Made by a program: the position numbers and the translations under genes. DNA of 64,000 bases from Arthrobacter pullicola (GTDB lineage Bacteria; Actinomycetota; Actinomycetes; Actinomycetales; Micrococcaceae): assembly GCF_014836875.1 (NCBI RefSeq), contig NZ_JACSQC010000004.1, positions 124,001 through 188,000 of the forward strand, read 5' to 3'. The stretch's first letter is position 1, and each line of letters begins with the position of its first letter. The notes under the pieces are model-generated. The model was not told where the DNA came from. It saw only the letters and a program-made list of their open reading frames with translations, and did no database searches. Shown here piece by piece: positions 39,005 to 48,654 of this stretch.

Positions 39005-40594
39005 GTGACTAATCCCGCAACTGCTCCCATAGAAGAGCGCCCCGTCCTGGTTGTGGACTACGGTGCCCAGTACGCCCAGCTGATTGCCCGGCGCGTGCGC
39101 GAAGCCGATGTCTACTCCGAGGTCGTGCCGCACACCTACAGCACTGAAGCGCTGCTGGCCAAGAACCCGGCAGCCATCATTCTTTCCGGCGGACCCTCCA
39201 GCGTCTACGCCGAGGGTGCACCGAAAATCGACCCCGCACTCTTCGAAGCCGGGGTTCCGGTTCTCGGTATCTGTTACGGCTTCCAGGCTATGGCCGCTGC
39301 GCTTGGCGGCAAGGTCGCCGAGACCGGCCTGCGCGAATACGGATCCACCGATGCCAAGACCATCAACGGTGCCCGTTCCATCCTCGAGGGCACCCCGGAC
39401 CACCAGAACACCTGGATGAGCCACGGCGACAGTGTTCAGGAAGCCCCGGCTGGCTTCGATGTGCTGGCCAGCACTGCCGGTGCGCCGGTTGCCGCCTTCG
39501 CCAACGAGGAGAAGCGGCTCTACGGTGTGCAGTGGCACCCCGAGGTCAAGCACTCCGCCCACGGCCAGCAGGTGCTGGAGAACTTCCTCTTCAAGGGCGC
39601 CCGGCTGGACCGCAGCTGGACCACCGGCAACATTGTCGAAGAGCAGGTCGAACGGATCCGCGAGCAGATCGGCTCCTCCCGGGTCATCTGCGGCCTCTCC
39701 GGCGGCGTCGACTCCGCTGTGGCAGCAGCCCTGGTCCAGCGCGCCGTCGGCGATCAGCTGACCTGCGTTTTCGTGGACCACGGCCTGCTCCGCGAAGGGG
39801 AGGCAGAGCAGGTGGAGCGCGACTTCGTCGCCGCCACCGGCGTCAACCTCTACGTGGCTAACGAACAGGAGCGTTTCCTGAACGCCCTGGCCGGTGTCAC
39901 CGATCCGGAAACCAAGCGCAAGATCATCGGCCGCGAGTTCATCCGTGCCTTCGAAGAAGCCGAGCGCGCCATCATGGCCGAGGCCAAGGCCGCCGGCGAA
40001 CCGATCCGCTTCCTGGTCCAGGGCACCCTGTACCCCGACGTCGTCGAATCCGGCGGCGGTGAAGGCGCAGCGAACATCAAGAGCCACCACAACGTGGGCG
40101 GGCTGCCGGAAGACATGCAGTTCGAACTGGTCGAGCCGCTGCGCCTGCTGTTCAAGGACGAGGTCCGTGCCGTTGGCCGCGAGCTTGGCCTGCCAGCCGA
40201 AATTGTTGGCCGCCAGCCGTTCCCCGGCCCCGGTCTCGGTATCCGCATCATCGGCGAAGTCAACCAGGAACGCCTGGACCTGCTGCGCCGTGCGGACGCC
40301 ATTGCCCGCGCCGAGCTCACTGCTGCTGGCCTGGATGACGAGGTCTGGCAGATGCCCGTAGTGCTGCTGGCCGACGTCCGCAGCGTCGGAGTCCAGGGCG
40401 ACGGCCGTACCTACGGCCACCCGATCGTCCTGCGCCCGGTGTCCAGCGAAGACGCCATGACGGCGGACTGGTCACGGCTGCCGTACGATCTGCTGGCCCG
40501 GATCTCCAACCGGATCACCAACGAGGTGGACGGTGTTAACCGCGTAGTGCTCGACGTCACGAGCAAGCCGCCGGGAACCATCGAGTGGGAGTAG
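39005..40594 (+). CDS. guaA: GMP synthase (glutamine-hydrolysing)
   Basis: A 529-residue enzyme that aminates XMP to GMP. The N-terminal class I glutamine amidotransferase has [35 protein letters not shown], nucleophile C90 in [11 protein letters not shown], and [11 protein letters not shown]. The ATP-pyrophosphatase domain has [17 protein letters not shown] and [15 protein letters not shown], and the C-terminal dimerisation domain ends [19 protein letters not shown] 39005 gives the family-like N-terminus; the longer open frame upstream lacks support. A -10-like box just before it suggests a leaderless message. Confidence 0.96.
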   Translation: MTNPATAPIEERPVLVVDYGAQYAQLIARRVREADVYSEVVPHTYSTEALLAKNPAAIILSGGPSSVYAEGAPKIDPALFEAGVPVLGICYGFQAMAAALGGKVAETGLREYGSTDAKTINGARSILEGTPDHQNTWMSHGDSVQEAPAGFDVLASTAGAPVAAFANEEKRLYGVQWHPEVKHSAHGQQVLENFLFKGARLDRSWTTGNIVEEQVERIREQIGSSRVICGLSGGVDSAVAAALVQRAVGDQLTCVFVDHGLLREGEAEQVERDFVAATGVNLYVANEQERFLNALAGVTDPETKRKIIGREFIRAFEEAERAIMAEAKAAGEPIRFLVQGTLYPDVVESGGGEGAANIKSHHNVGGLPEDMQFELVEPLRLLFKDEVRAVGRELGLPAEIVGRQPFPGPGLGIRIIGEVNQERLDLLRRADAIARAELTAAGLDDEVWQMPVVLLADVRSVGVQGDGRTYGHPIVLRPVSSEDAMTADWSRLPYDLLARISNRITNEVDGVNRVVLDVTSKPPGTIEWE

Positions 40595-40601
40595 CATCAT
40601 A

Positions 40602-40638
40602 AACGCGGGGGACGGCTGAACAAGCCGTCCCCCGCGTT
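40602..40638. terminator. Hairpin after guaA
   Basis: AACGCGGGGGACGGCT (40602-40617) pairs perfectly with AGCCGTCCCCCGCGTT (40623-40638) around a five-base loop. There is no T-run after it, which is common in actinobacterial terminators. Confidence 0.8.
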
Positions 40639-40732
40639 GCTATCCGGAGCTATCGAGGTCCGAGGAGATAGCTTGGAAGGTATGCCAGTTTGGTCGAGAT
40701 CGTCGCGCGGAAGTGCAGGAAAGAGGGCACCA

Positions 40733-43700
40733 GTGTCTGAGCAGAATCCCGGGGAAAAGGCCTCGGACTTCCTGCTGCCGTGGCTGGCCGGGCTCGGTCA
40801 GCATGCGGGGTCGGACACGCTGCTGCACTATACGGTCTCAGCGGAAAACAGCATCGACCTCACGCACGCGCATCCCTCCGGCCTGGCCCAGCTCCTCGCA
40901 GGCCGGCGCACCCGGCTTTCCACGCTGCTGCGCGACGCCGATCACTACCGGACGGCAATGCGGGCTGCACGGGCACTCCGGGCGAAAATCTACGAACTGG
41001 GTTCGGACCGCGGGCTCGACGTCGGATACCTGGCGGCCGGCACCGCATCCTGGCGTTACGCTTCCGACGACGCCGTGCGGCCGGAATCGCTGACGGCACC
41101 CGTGCTGCTGACCCCGGTATCGCTCACCGTCCACGCTTCCCAGGACGATTACGAACTTCAGCTCACCGGCAAGGCCGAACTGAACCCTGCCCTTGTCCGG
41201 CACCTGCAGGCCCAGCAGGGTCTGGACGTTGACGCCGAGGCACTGGCGCGGCTTGCCTACGGCACAGCCCGGTTTGATCCGCACCCGGTCCTGGACCGGC
41301 TCCGGGCACTGGCCGAGGGCGTGCGCGGCATGAACATCGAACACAGGATCCTGGTCTCGACCTTCGCGGACCTTCCGGACCTCGCCGAGGACACGGCGCT
41401 GGACCCCAGCCATCCGGTCCTCCGGGCCTTGATGGAGTCTGCCGTCAACGGCCAGGCACAGCCTTCGGAACCCGGTGATCCGGGCCTTCCTCCCCTCGAC
41501 GAGCGGTCGCCGTCCGACGAGCTCCTGGTGCTCGACGCAGACAGCGAGCAGCAGGACGTCCTGGATTTGATTGGTGCGGGGGAATCCCTGGTCGTTTCCG
41601 CTCCGCCCGGCACCGGACAGACGCAGACCGCAATCAACGCAGCGGCAGCGTTGGCGAACGCCGGGAAGTCCGTGCTGGTGGTCGCCGAACGCCGGAGCAC
41701 ACTGAACGAATTCGTCTCCGGGCTCGATGCGCTGAACCTGGGATCCCTGGTCCTGCAGGCCAACACCGGCCTGAACGAGGAGCAGCTGCGTGACCGGCTG
41801 GTCAGGGCCATCGTCCGCAACGAAAAAGCTGTGGAACCCAATCTCGGCAACCTGCACAAGGTGCTCGCCGAAAGCCGGCACCAGCTGAGGGACCATGTGA
41901 AGTCCCTGCACAACGTGCGCCAGCGCTGGGGATGCTCGCCCTACCAGGCGATGCAGTCATTGGCCGAGCTCACCTCCATGAACCCTGCCCCGGCCACTAC
42001 CGTGCGGCTCAAGCGCAGCGTGCTGGACAGCATCACCGACCGCACGGAGCTTACCGGGCGGCTGCGCCGCGCCGCCGAGCTGGGCAGTTTTTCCCGGGCC
42101 GCGGTTTCGAGCCCGTGGTTTGGCGCCAAACTGCTCAACCGCAAGGAAACCGAAGCCGCGCACAAGCTTTCCGAGGAACTGGCCGAGGCACTGCCCCGGC
42201 TGCGCGAGCGGGTCCAGGAAGTCGCAGAACATTCCCAGATCAGCCTGGGCGAGACTTTCGCCCAGTGGGGAGAGCAGCTGGAACTGCTCGTTGCGGTGCG
42301 TGAGAGCCTGGACAAGTTCACCCCGGACATTTTCGACCGGCCGGTGACCGACCTGATTTCAGCGACCGCGTCCTCCTCCTGGCGCCGGGAACACGGCGTG
42401 GACATGAGTTCCATGACCCGGTCCCGGCTGCGGCGGGTAGCCAAGGAGTACATCCGTCCCGGCGTCCACATTTCCGACCTGCACACCTCCTTGGTCCAGG
42501 TCCAGCAGCAGCGGGTGACCTGGGCCCGGTACGCCACCACCCAGCGCCATCCTTCCGTGCCGACCGGACTCGCGGACCTCAACCGTACCTACCTGGCGGT
42601 CAAGGAACAGCTGGAAACGCTGACCGGCATCCTGGCCCAGGCCCCGGAGAAACCGGAACTCGCCGGGCAGTCCCTGGATGAGCTGGAAAAGCGGCTCCAT
42701 GCCCTGGCCGGGGACAAGGAAACTCTGGAAACGCTGCCCGAGCGGACCCTGCTGGTGGACGAAATGCGGGGCCAGGGTCTGGGCGAGCTGCTGGACGACC
42801 TCGAAGCCAGGGAAGTCACGCCGCGGCAGGTGGGCTACGAACTTGAGCTGGCCTGGTGGCAGTCGGCCCTGGAAGCCATGATCAGCGGGGACGACTACCT
42901 CGCCATGTCAGACGGAGACAGCCTGCGCCGGCTGGAAGCAGAATACCGGCTGGCTGACAACGCTCACATCGCATCCGGCTCCTCCCGGCTCCGCTGGGCT
43001 CTCGCCAGCCGCTGGCGTGAGGGAATCAAGTCCAAGGCGCATGCAGCCGGCCGGCTGAAGGAAACCATCAAATCGGGTCCGCTGAGTGTTGAATCGCTCA
43101 GCACCCAGTCCGATGACCTTGTCTCCTCCCTCCTTCCCATCTGGGCTGCCAGCCCGCTGCTGCTGCCCATGCTGCTGCCCGGCACCCGGCGTTTTGACGC
43201 GTTGATCATCCTGGACGCCGAATCAGTCAGCCTGCAGGCTGCCGTGCCGGCGATTGCACGTGCAAGCCAGGTCATCGCCTTCGGTGACGGCTGCCTGGGC
43301 GGACCCCGGCCGTTCACCATTGACGTGCAGGCTCAGTCTGCCGGCGAGGAACTGCCCAGCGTTTTCGAAGCGCTCAAACGGATCCTGCCCTGCCGGTCCC
43401 TGTCCACGGTTTACCGGGGGACAGATAAGCACCTGCTCAAGCAGCTCAGTGATGAGTTCTACGGCGGCCGCCTGTCCTGGGTGCCCCGCGGCGATGAAGT
43501 GGCCACCGGCGAACGTCCCCTCACCGTGGAGTACCTGGCAGATGGCACGGGTATGCCCAGTGCCGACCACGAAGGTGTCGAAAGCGTTGCCGCCGAGGTC
43601 AACCGCGTGGTGGACCTGGTGTTTGAACACATCCGCCGGCGGCCCAGCCAGTCCCTGGCCGTGATTACGGCCAGCCCCCGGCACGCCGTCCGCGTTGCCG

Positions 43701-44644
43701 AGGCGATCCGGGTCCAGATGGCCAACTTCCCCTGGGCAGCCGATTTCTTCGCACCGGGAGCTGAATCCTTCCGGGTGGTACCGGCTGACCGGGCGGCCGG
43801 ACTGGTCCGGGACGCGGTGATCTTCTCCCTCGGCTACGGCCGGACCCCGCACGGCCGAGCGCTGCACAACTTTGGGCTGCTCTCCGAGCCGGAAGGCCGC
43901 GGCCGGTTTGTCAACGCGATGACCCGTGCCCGGCAGAGGCTGCATGTCCTCACGTGCTTCCAGCCCGCCGACCTGGACGAATCACGCCTGGGCCATGGTG
44001 CCCGTGACTTCTACCGGCTGATCGTGCGCGAACTCTCGGGACAGCCGGCTGCAGCCGTTGAGGCTCCCGGCGCCAGCGGCTCGATCATGTCCGACGACCC
44101 CCTGGTCGCGGATCTCGTCGGACGCCTCCGTTTCCGCGGCGCCCAGGTCTGGGATCACTACGACGGCGTGATTGACATTGTGGCGACCGTGGAGCGCCAG
44201 GGCGAATCGGATCCCGCAGTGCCCATGGCGATCGAATCTGACGGTACGGCCCGGTACCGGAGCATGAGCGTCCGGGAACGCAGCCGGCTCCGTCCGCAGC
44301 TGCTGGAACGCCTGGGCTGGCGGTACATGCCGCTGTGGACCATTGAGGTATTCACCGATCCCTCGGCCTGCGCCGACCTGGTTGGCCGCTACCTGGGGCT
44401 GCGGGTGCCGGAGACCCAGCCGGAGCCGATCCGGGCCGCCAGCTCCACCGAAGCCCGGAGCACAGTCACTCCGCATGGGAGCACCCGCATTCGCCAGCGT
44501 TCTGCTGAGGAACCGAACCCCGCCGTGGAGTCCGCTCCAGCCGCGGAGACAAACCCGGCCATCAGTGCTGCCGCGAAAGCGGCCGCTGCCGTGGCCGGTG
44601 GAAGCGATAGAGGCAATGAATCAGGAAACAAACCAGCCAACTGA
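40733..44644 (+). CDS. Helicase-like/REase_MTES_1575-like fusion protein with altered Walker motifs
   Basis: A very large protein (1,303 residues from GTG 40733, which has AAAGAGG upstream; TTG 40673 after AGGAGA is an alternative). Helicase superfamily 1 motifs can be followed, but Walker A reads APPGTGQTQT with Q296 in place of lysine, and the Walker B region reads LIILDAESV (D828-A829) in place of the usual DEAS. Motif VI, NAMTRARQRLHVL, is intact. A coiled helical region fills the middle. The C-terminus resembles the Vsr-like REase_MTES_1575 nuclease: D1148 in GVIDIVA, then AIESDG (E1168, D1170) and LRPQLLERLGWRYMPLWT. The role is unknown; DNA repair or defence are possibilities. Confidence 0.82.
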   Translation: MSEQNPGEKASDFLLPWLAGLGQHAGSDTLLHYTVSAENSIDLTHAHPSGLAQLLAGRRTRLSTLLRDADHYRTAMRAARALRAKIYELGSDRGLDVGYLAAGTASWRYASDDAVRPESLTAPVLLTPVSLTVHASQDDYELQLTGKAELNPALVRHLQAQQGLDVDAEALARLAYGTARFDPHPVLDRLRALAEGVRGMNIEHRILVSTFADLPDLAEDTALDPSHPVLRALMESAVNGQAQPSEPGDPGLPPLDERSPSDELLVLDADSEQQDVLDLIGAGESLVVSAPPGTGQTQTAINAAAALANAGKSVLVVAERRSTLNEFVSGLDALNLGSLVLQANTGLNEEQLRDRLVRAIVRNEKAVEPNLGNLHKVLAESRHQLRDHVKSLHNVRQRWGCSPYQAMQSLAELTSMNPAPATTVRLKRSVLDSITDRTELTGRLRRAAELGSFSRAAVSSPWFGAKLLNRKETEAAHKLSEELAEALPRLRERVQEVAEHSQISLGETFAQWGEQLELLVAVRESLDKFTPDIFDRPVTDLISATASSSWRREHGVDMSSMTRSRLRRVAKEYIRPGVHISDLHTSLVQVQQQRVTWARYATTQRHPSVPTGLADLNRTYLAVKEQLETLTGILAQAPEKPELAGQSLDELEKRLHALAGDKETLETLPERTLLVDEMRGQGLGELLDDLEAREVTPRQVGYELELAWWQSALEAMISGDDYLAMSDGDSLRRLEAEYRLADNAHIASGSSRLRWALASRWREGIKSKAHAAGRLKETIKSGPLSVESLSTQSDDLVSSLLPIWAASPLLLPMLLPGTRRFDALIILDAESVSLQAAVPAIARASQVIAFGDGCLGGPRPFTIDVQAQSAGEELPSVFEALKRILPCRSLSTVYRGTDKHLLKQLSDEFYGGRLSWVPRGDEVATGERPLTVEYLADGTGMPSADHEGVESVAAEVNRVVDLVFEHIRRRPSQSLAVITASPRHAVRVAEAIRVQMANFPWAADFFAPGAESFRVVPADRAAGLVRDAVIFSLGYGRTPHGRALHNFGLLSEPEGRGRFVNAMTRARQRLHVLTCFQPADLDESRLGHGARDFYRLIVRELSGQPAAAVEAPGASGSIMSDDPLVADLVGRLRFRGAQVWDHYDGVIDIVATVERQGESDPAVPMAIESDGTARYRSMSVRERSRLRPQLLERLGWRYMPLWTIEVFTDPSACADLVGRYLGLRVPETQPEPIRAASSTEARSTVTPHGSTRIRQRSAEEPNPAVESAPAAETNPAISAAAKAAAAVAGGSDRGNESGNKPAN

Positions 44645-45092
44645 TCCAGCAGGCGCAGCTGTTCCGGCGGACGCTGAGAACACAGTGACCGCAGCCCGGG
44701 AGGGCCTGCCAGTGTCCCCGGCGGAATCCCCGGTGGTCTCCGGTACTGTCCCTGCCGCAGGAAGGCGCCGGTCCCGCCGCAGCACCGCTGCGCCGGCGAC
44801 GTTGCGGCGTGCCGCGGAGCTGGTCCAGTCGGCGCCGTCCAATCCCCGGAAGGCAGACACGCCTCCGGCAGGACCTGATGTCGGTTCCGGCCGGTCAGGC
44901 GGGCGGCCAGCGGCGGGCGGAGACAGCAGCGGCGACGCCGCTGTCCAGGCTCCGCACCGGCACGAAGCCGGTCAGCGGGCGGGCTCCGGCCTTCCCCGGC
45001 TGGCCCGCGAAGACGATCCCCGTGCCTGGGGCGACCAGCCGGATGACAGCGCGGACTGGCTCCGCGAACAGCGCCCGCCGCACTGGGGCTGA
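44616..45092 (+). CDS. Small conserved protein ending in WLREQRPPHWG
   Basis: A 158-residue, mostly disordered protein rich in Ala, Pro, Gly and Arg, with a basic block GRRRSRRSTAAPATLRRAAE in the middle and a conserved-looking tail (EDDPRAWGDQPDDSADWLRE then QRPPHWG). I recall this tail from Micrococcaceae proteins of unknown role. ATG 44616 lies inside the last 29 bases of the helicase-like gene, so the two are probably translated from one message. No membrane segment or catalytic motif is visible. Confidence 0.75.
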   Translation: MNQETNQPTDPAGAAVPADAENTVTAAREGLPVSPAESPVVSGTVPAAGRRRSRRSTAAPATLRRAAELVQSAPSNPRKADTPPAGPDVGSGRSGGRPAAGGDSSGDAAVQAPHRHEAGQRAGSGLPRLAREDDPRAWGDQPDDSADWLREQRPPHWG

Positions 45093-45109
45093 TCCAGGGA
45101 GTTAAGGGA

Positions 45110-45907
45110 CTACTCACCGCTGAGGACCAAATAGAGGTTCCCGCGCTCGGAGGCCCCGGCCAGTGCAGCGGCGTCCCGGCCCCCGGCAGCGACGACGACC
45201 AGGCCGGCATCGGCTTTCGCGGCCCCCGGCCAGGTTCCACCGCCCTCCGCCATCTCGCCTGCAATCCACAGCACCGGAACCCCGGCGGCCAGCAGGGATG
45301 CCTCCGCGGCCCCGCTGGACCCGGGGTCGGGTGCGAGCATCACATCGACGAGGACCCCGGGGGAGAGCAGGCCGGCCGCGGCAGGGTCTGCGGTCCGCAG
45401 CGGCACCGCGGAAGTGCCGGCGGGCATCCCGGCCAGGAGCCCTGGTCCCACGAAGAACGAATCAGTCAGCACACTTCCTGCCCGCAGGGGAACGGCCAGC
45501 CGTTTGCCGGTCACCGCACCCGTGTCAGCGAAGGAGCCGGGGGAATCACCGGCAGCCGGGAGGGCCGCCACCCGCAGGTCCCCGGGGGTCAGGACATGCC
45601 CTGCGGGGAGATCGGCACGGGCGGTCACCACATCCACCGTTCGGGCATCCGGCGGCAGACAGGCCTCCACCGCAATGCCGCAGGCCAGTGAGGCGAGGAT
45701 CCCGGCCAGGAGTCTCCTGCGGCGGACCGTGAACCTCCGGAGTCGGTCCCGCAGTGCGGCCCTTCCGGACCGTTCCCTGCCCGGCTGCCGGAATACGGTC
45801 CCGGCGCCGGCGTACTGGGAACGCGGAGCGGGCCGCGCGGCAGGGGAAACGCGGGTGCCGGGCGCGGGGCCGCGCCCGGCACGCCGGGGGTTTGAATGAC
45901 CGAACAT
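45110..45907 (-). CDS. SAF domain membrane protein (CpaB/RcpC-like)
   Basis: A 265-residue protein. A Pro/Arg-rich cytosolic N-terminus (to about residue 65) precedes a membrane segment (LLAGILASLACGIAVEACL) and a SAF domain (VDVVTARADLPAGHVLTPGD, LRVAALPAA, GKRLAVPLRAGSVLTD). The rest has a CpaB-like layout (SPGVLVDVMLAPD). SAF proteins of this kind occur in Flp/Tad pilus systems or as stand-alone envelope proteins; no pilus genes are seen here. It converges with the small protein gene at 45092 and is downstream of fmdB on the same strand. Confidence 0.82.
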   Translation of the reverse strand: MFGHSNPRRAGRGPAPGTRVSPAARPAPRSQYAGAGTVFRQPGRERSGRAALRDRLRRFTVRRRRLLAGILASLACGIAVEACLPPDARTVDVVTARADLPAGHVLTPGDLRVAALPAAGDSPGSFADTGAVTGKRLAVPLRAGSVLTDSFFVGPGLLAGMPAGTSAVPLRTADPAAAGLLSPGVLVDVMLAPDPGSSGAAEASLLAAGVPVLWIAGEMAEGGGTWPGAAKADAGLVVVAAGGRDAAALAGASERGNLYLVLSGE

Positions 45908-45963
45908 GACGCCATGCTAGGGACCATGCGGGCCCGGACTCCGGGAGGAGACCGCACCGGGGA

Positions 45964-46008
45964 CAAAAAACGGCGCCCGCGGTCCTGTGGAGGACCAGCG
46001 GACGCCGT
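45964..46008 (-). terminator. Terminator after the FmdB gene
   Basis: On the minus strand an imperfect 16-17-base stem (ACGGCGTCCGCTGGTCC and GGACCGCGGGCGCCGT) is followed by a run of T residues (the AAAAAA at 45965-45970 on the plus strand). Confidence 0.85.
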
Positions 46009-46040
46009 CGCTGTGTTTCGTGGGCTTTCGCTGCGGGGCC

Positions 46041-46337
46041 TTAGCCCGCTGCGGGGGCTGAGGAAGACGCGGCTGCCGCGGGGGCAGGGGCAGGAGCAGA
46101 TTCTGCAGCCGCCTTGGCCGGGCTCTCCTTGGCGGGCGCGGCGGCCACGGTGGAAGCTGATTCTCTGGAATCGGTGCGGTAGAAGCCTGACCCCTTGAAG
46201 ACCACTCCCACGCTGTTGAACTTCTTGCGCAGGTTTCCGCCGCACGCCGGGCAGACGGTCAGGCTGTCATCGGTGAAGGACTGCTGGATATCGAACGCGT
46301 GGCCGCAATCCTTGCAGGCATAGGCATACGTGGGCAC
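46041..46337 (-). CDS. FmdB-family zinc ribbon protein
   Basis: A 98-residue protein with the FmdB zinc ribbon: C8 and C11 in YACKDCGHAFD and C29 and C32 in VCPACGGNLRK, followed by VGVVFKGSGFYRTDSR. The remainder is an Ala/Pro/Ser-rich tail. FmdB-type proteins were proposed as regulators of amidase genes, but the role of the widespread short form is unknown. ATG 46337 has AGGAGGAG upstream. A strong terminator lies between it and the SAF gene. Confidence 0.93.
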   Translation of the reverse strand: MPTYAYACKDCGHAFDIQQSFTDDSLTVCPACGGNLRKKFNSVGVVFKGSGFYRTDSRESASTVAAAPAKESPAKAAAESAPAPAPAAAASSSAPAAG

Positions 46338-46452
46338 TCTTACTCCTCCTGAAGACCGAAATTAAGGCCGCAGCGGTGCCCTCCGCGCCGGCACGTCCCG
46401 GATTGGTGGGAACCGCGGGCACACGGGAATTGGCACTCTGGGGCCTTGAGTG

Positions 46453-47061
46453 CTAAGTATACACCCCGGAAGATGGTACCGGCTTGAAGCCGGACGGTGT
46501 CAGGATTCCGTCCACGGGGGCATCAAGTGCATCGGCCGGAAGCTCCCCGGCAGGAAGGAACTCGTGGTCGTACACGACGGCGACGGTGCGCCCCGTGCCG
46601 CCCGCCGCCCTGAACCGGGCCAGGAACCGGTCATAGTAACCGCCGCCCTTGCCCATGCGGGTGCCGGCTGCATCGGCGGCGAGGGCAGGGATGAAAAGCA
46701 GGTCAAGTCCCTTGACCGCGTCCAGGCCCAGCCGGGGACCCACAGGTTCGGGGATGCCGGGGAACAGTCCGGCAGCCAGCTCGGTCCCCGGCGCCCAGCG
46801 CCGCCAGGAGAGCTGCCGCTCCGGTTCACAAACCGGTACCAGCACGGTGTGGCCGGCAGCGAACAGGTCCTCAAGGAGCCGGGATGTGTCAGGTTCGCTG
46901 CCCATTGGGAGGTAGCAGGCTACCTGGGAGGAAGCCGGAAGGGTATGCAGCAGGGGAGCGGCGGCGGAGGCGAAATCCCCGGCCGTTGCGGCGGTACTGC
47001 CCAGCTCACGCCGCTGCCGGCGGAAACTGGAGCGGACACGGTCTTTGAGATCGGCTGACAT
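46453..47061 (-). CDS. 5-formyltetrahydrofolate cyclo-ligase
   Basis: A 202-residue enzyme that recycles 5-formyl-THF to 5,10-methenyl-THF with ATP. It has the basic N-terminal ATP contacts (LKDRVRSSFRRQRREL), VACYLPMGSEPDTSRLLEDL, HTVLVPVCE and the family hallmark GTRMGKGGGYYDRFLA, then VYDHEFLPAGELP. ATG 47061 is chosen; an upstream TTG adds only ten residues. It is divergent from galU with a 68-base gap holding both promoters. Confidence 0.92.
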   Translation of the reverse strand: MSADLKDRVRSSFRRQRRELGSTAATAGDFASAAAPLLHTLPASSQVACYLPMGSEPDTSRLLEDLFAAGHTVLVPVCEPERQLSWRRWAPGTELAAGLFPGIPEPVGPRLGLDAVKGLDLLFIPALAADAAGTRMGKGGGYYDRFLARFRAAGGTGRTVAVVYDHEFLPAGELPADALDAPVDGILTPSGFKPVPSSGVYT

Positions 47062-47116
47062 GCTCCCATTGTGCCCGCAGCGGCGCTGCATTTGGCGCGC
47101 TGCATACTCCCATAGG

Positions 47117-47122
47117 TAGTCT
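47117..47122 (+). promoter_or_regulatory. -10 box of a leaderless promoter for galU
   Basis: TAGTCT ends seven bases before the galU ATG at 47130; no ribosome site is present. Confidence 0.5.
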
Positions 47123-47129
47123 TACGGTC

Positions 47130-48032
47130 ATGACCTCACGACCGAAGATCACCAAAGCCGTTATTCCTGCCGCCGGTTTGGGCACACGCTTCCTTCCTGC
47201 CACCAAGGCCATGCCGAAGGAAATGCTCCCCGTCGTCGACAAACCGGCCATTCAGTATGTCGTGGAAGAGGCTGTGAACGCTGGGATGTCAGACATCCTG
47301 ATGGTCACGGGGCGCAACAAGCGCTCCCTTGAAGACCACTTTGACCGGGTGCCCTTCATCGAACAGACGCTGAAGGACAAGGGCGACGATAAGAAGCTGG
47401 CACTCGTGCGGGAATCGTCCGAGCTGGGCGAAATCCACTACCTGCGCCAGGGCGACCCCAAGGGTCTGGGGCATGCGGTCCTGCGTGCCAAGCTGCACAT
47501 CGGCAATGATCCCTTTGCCGTGCTCCTCGGTGACGACCTCATTGATGCCCGGGATCCGCTGCTGGAAACCATGGTGGAGGTGCAGGCCAAGACCGGCGGT
47601 TCGGTCATCGCCCTGATCGAGGTCGAGCCGGACCAGATCAGCTCCTACGGCTGCGCTGACATCTCGGTGATCGAAGGCGAGGACTTTGTCCGTGTCAACA
47701 AACTCGTCGAGAAGCCGGACGCCGATGAGGCCCCGTCCAACCTTGCCGTCATCGGCCGCTACGTGCTGCACCCGGCGGTCTTTGATGTCCTGGAGGAAAC
47801 CGGCCCGGGCCGCGGCGGCGAAATCCAGCTGACTGATGCGCTGCAGACCCTCGCCTCCGCCGAGGGTGAGGGCTCCGGGGTTTACGGCGTCGTCTTCCGT
47901 GGCCGCCGCTACGATACCGGGGATAAGCTCAGCTACCTGAAGGCCGTAGTCACCCTGGCTTCCGAACGGGAAGACCTTGGCCCGGACCTGCGCGCCTGGC
48001 TGAAGGAATTCAACGGCTCCATCGAGGGCTAG
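47130..48032 (+). CDS. galU: UTP-glucose-1-phosphate uridylyltransferase
   Basis: A 300-residue enzyme making UDP-glucose for envelope glycans and trehalose/glycogen-related sugar metabolism. The nucleotidyltransferase motif AVIPAAGLGTRFLPATKAMP is followed by KEMLPVVDKPAIQYVVEEA, LGDDLIDARDPLLETM, VEKPDADEAPSNLAVIGRY and GEIQLTDALQTLA. It ends with the small VVFRGRRYDTGDKLSYLKAV domain. The ATG at 47130 has no ribosome site but a -10-like box, suggesting a leaderless transcript. A GNAT gene follows five bases after its stop. Confidence 0.96.
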   Translation: MTSRPKITKAVIPAAGLGTRFLPATKAMPKEMLPVVDKPAIQYVVEEAVNAGMSDILMVTGRNKRSLEDHFDRVPFIEQTLKDKGDDKKLALVRESSELGEIHYLRQGDPKGLGHAVLRAKLHIGNDPFAVLLGDDLIDARDPLLETMVEVQAKTGGSVIALIEVEPDQISSYGCADISVIEGEDFVRVNKLVEKPDADEAPSNLAVIGRYVLHPAVFDVLEETGPGRGGEIQLTDALQTLASAEGEGSGVYGVVFRGRRYDTGDKLSYLKAVVTLASEREDLGPDLRAWLKEFNGSIEG

Positions 48033-48036
48033 CTTC

Positions 48037-48654
48037 GTGCTGGGGTCGGCAATCTGGCCGGTGACGCTTGAATGCGGCGACCTCATTCTCCGGCCGATCC
48101 GCTACCGGGACCGCAGCGAATGGAGTGCGGTGCGGTCCCGGAACACGCAGTGGATCGGTCCGTGGGAGGCTACTAATCCGCTGCCCGGAACGGAACTTCC
48201 CAGTTATGCCGGGATGGTTCGCAGCCTGAACCAGCAGGCCCGGCAGGATACAGCCCTCCCTTTCGTCATCACGGAGCGGCTGGGCGGAGCTGGCCAGCCC
48301 CCTGCCATCGTTGGCCAGCTGACCGTGTCCACGATCGTGTGGGGGTCGGCGCGGATGGCAACCTTGGGTTACTGGGTGGATGAATCCCGTGCCGGCCGTG
48401 GAATTGCTCCGACGGCCGTGGCCATGGCAACAGACCACTGTTTCAGGGTGCTGGGTCTTCACCGGATGGAAATCAACATCCGGCCGGAGAACCGGCCCAG
48501 CCTGCGCGTGGTGCAAAAACTGGGTTTCCGTGAAGAGGGCCTGCGCCGCCGTTACCTGCATATCGCCGGTGACTGGGCCGATCACCTCAGCTTCGCGCTC
48601 ACAGCGGAGGAAGTCCCCGGCGGGTTGCTGTCCCGCTGGCTTTCCACGCGCTGA
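48037..48654 (+). CDS. RimJ/RimL-like GNAT acetyltransferase
   Basis: A 205-residue GNAT enzyme of the acetyltransf_3 (RimJ/RimL) type. It has LILRPIRYRDRSEWSAVRSR, SARMATLGYWVDESRAGRGI with the acetyl-CoA loop, and HRMEINIRPENRPSLRVVQK then LGFREEGLRRRYLHIAGDW, the classic RimJ ending. GTG 48037 is taken as start; GTG 48061 is possible. It probably acetylates N-termini of proteins, possibly ribosomal. It is likely in one unit with galU, an arrangement common in Arthrobacter relatives. Confidence 0.88.
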   Translation: MLGSAIWPVTLECGDLILRPIRYRDRSEWSAVRSRNTQWIGPWEATNPLPGTELPSYAGMVRSLNQQARQDTALPFVITERLGGAGQPPAIVGQLTVSTIVWGSARMATLGYWVDESRAGRGIAPTAVAMATDHCFRVLGLHRMEINIRPENRPSLRVVQKLGFREEGLRRRYLHIAGDWADHLSFALTAEEVPGGLLSRWLSTR

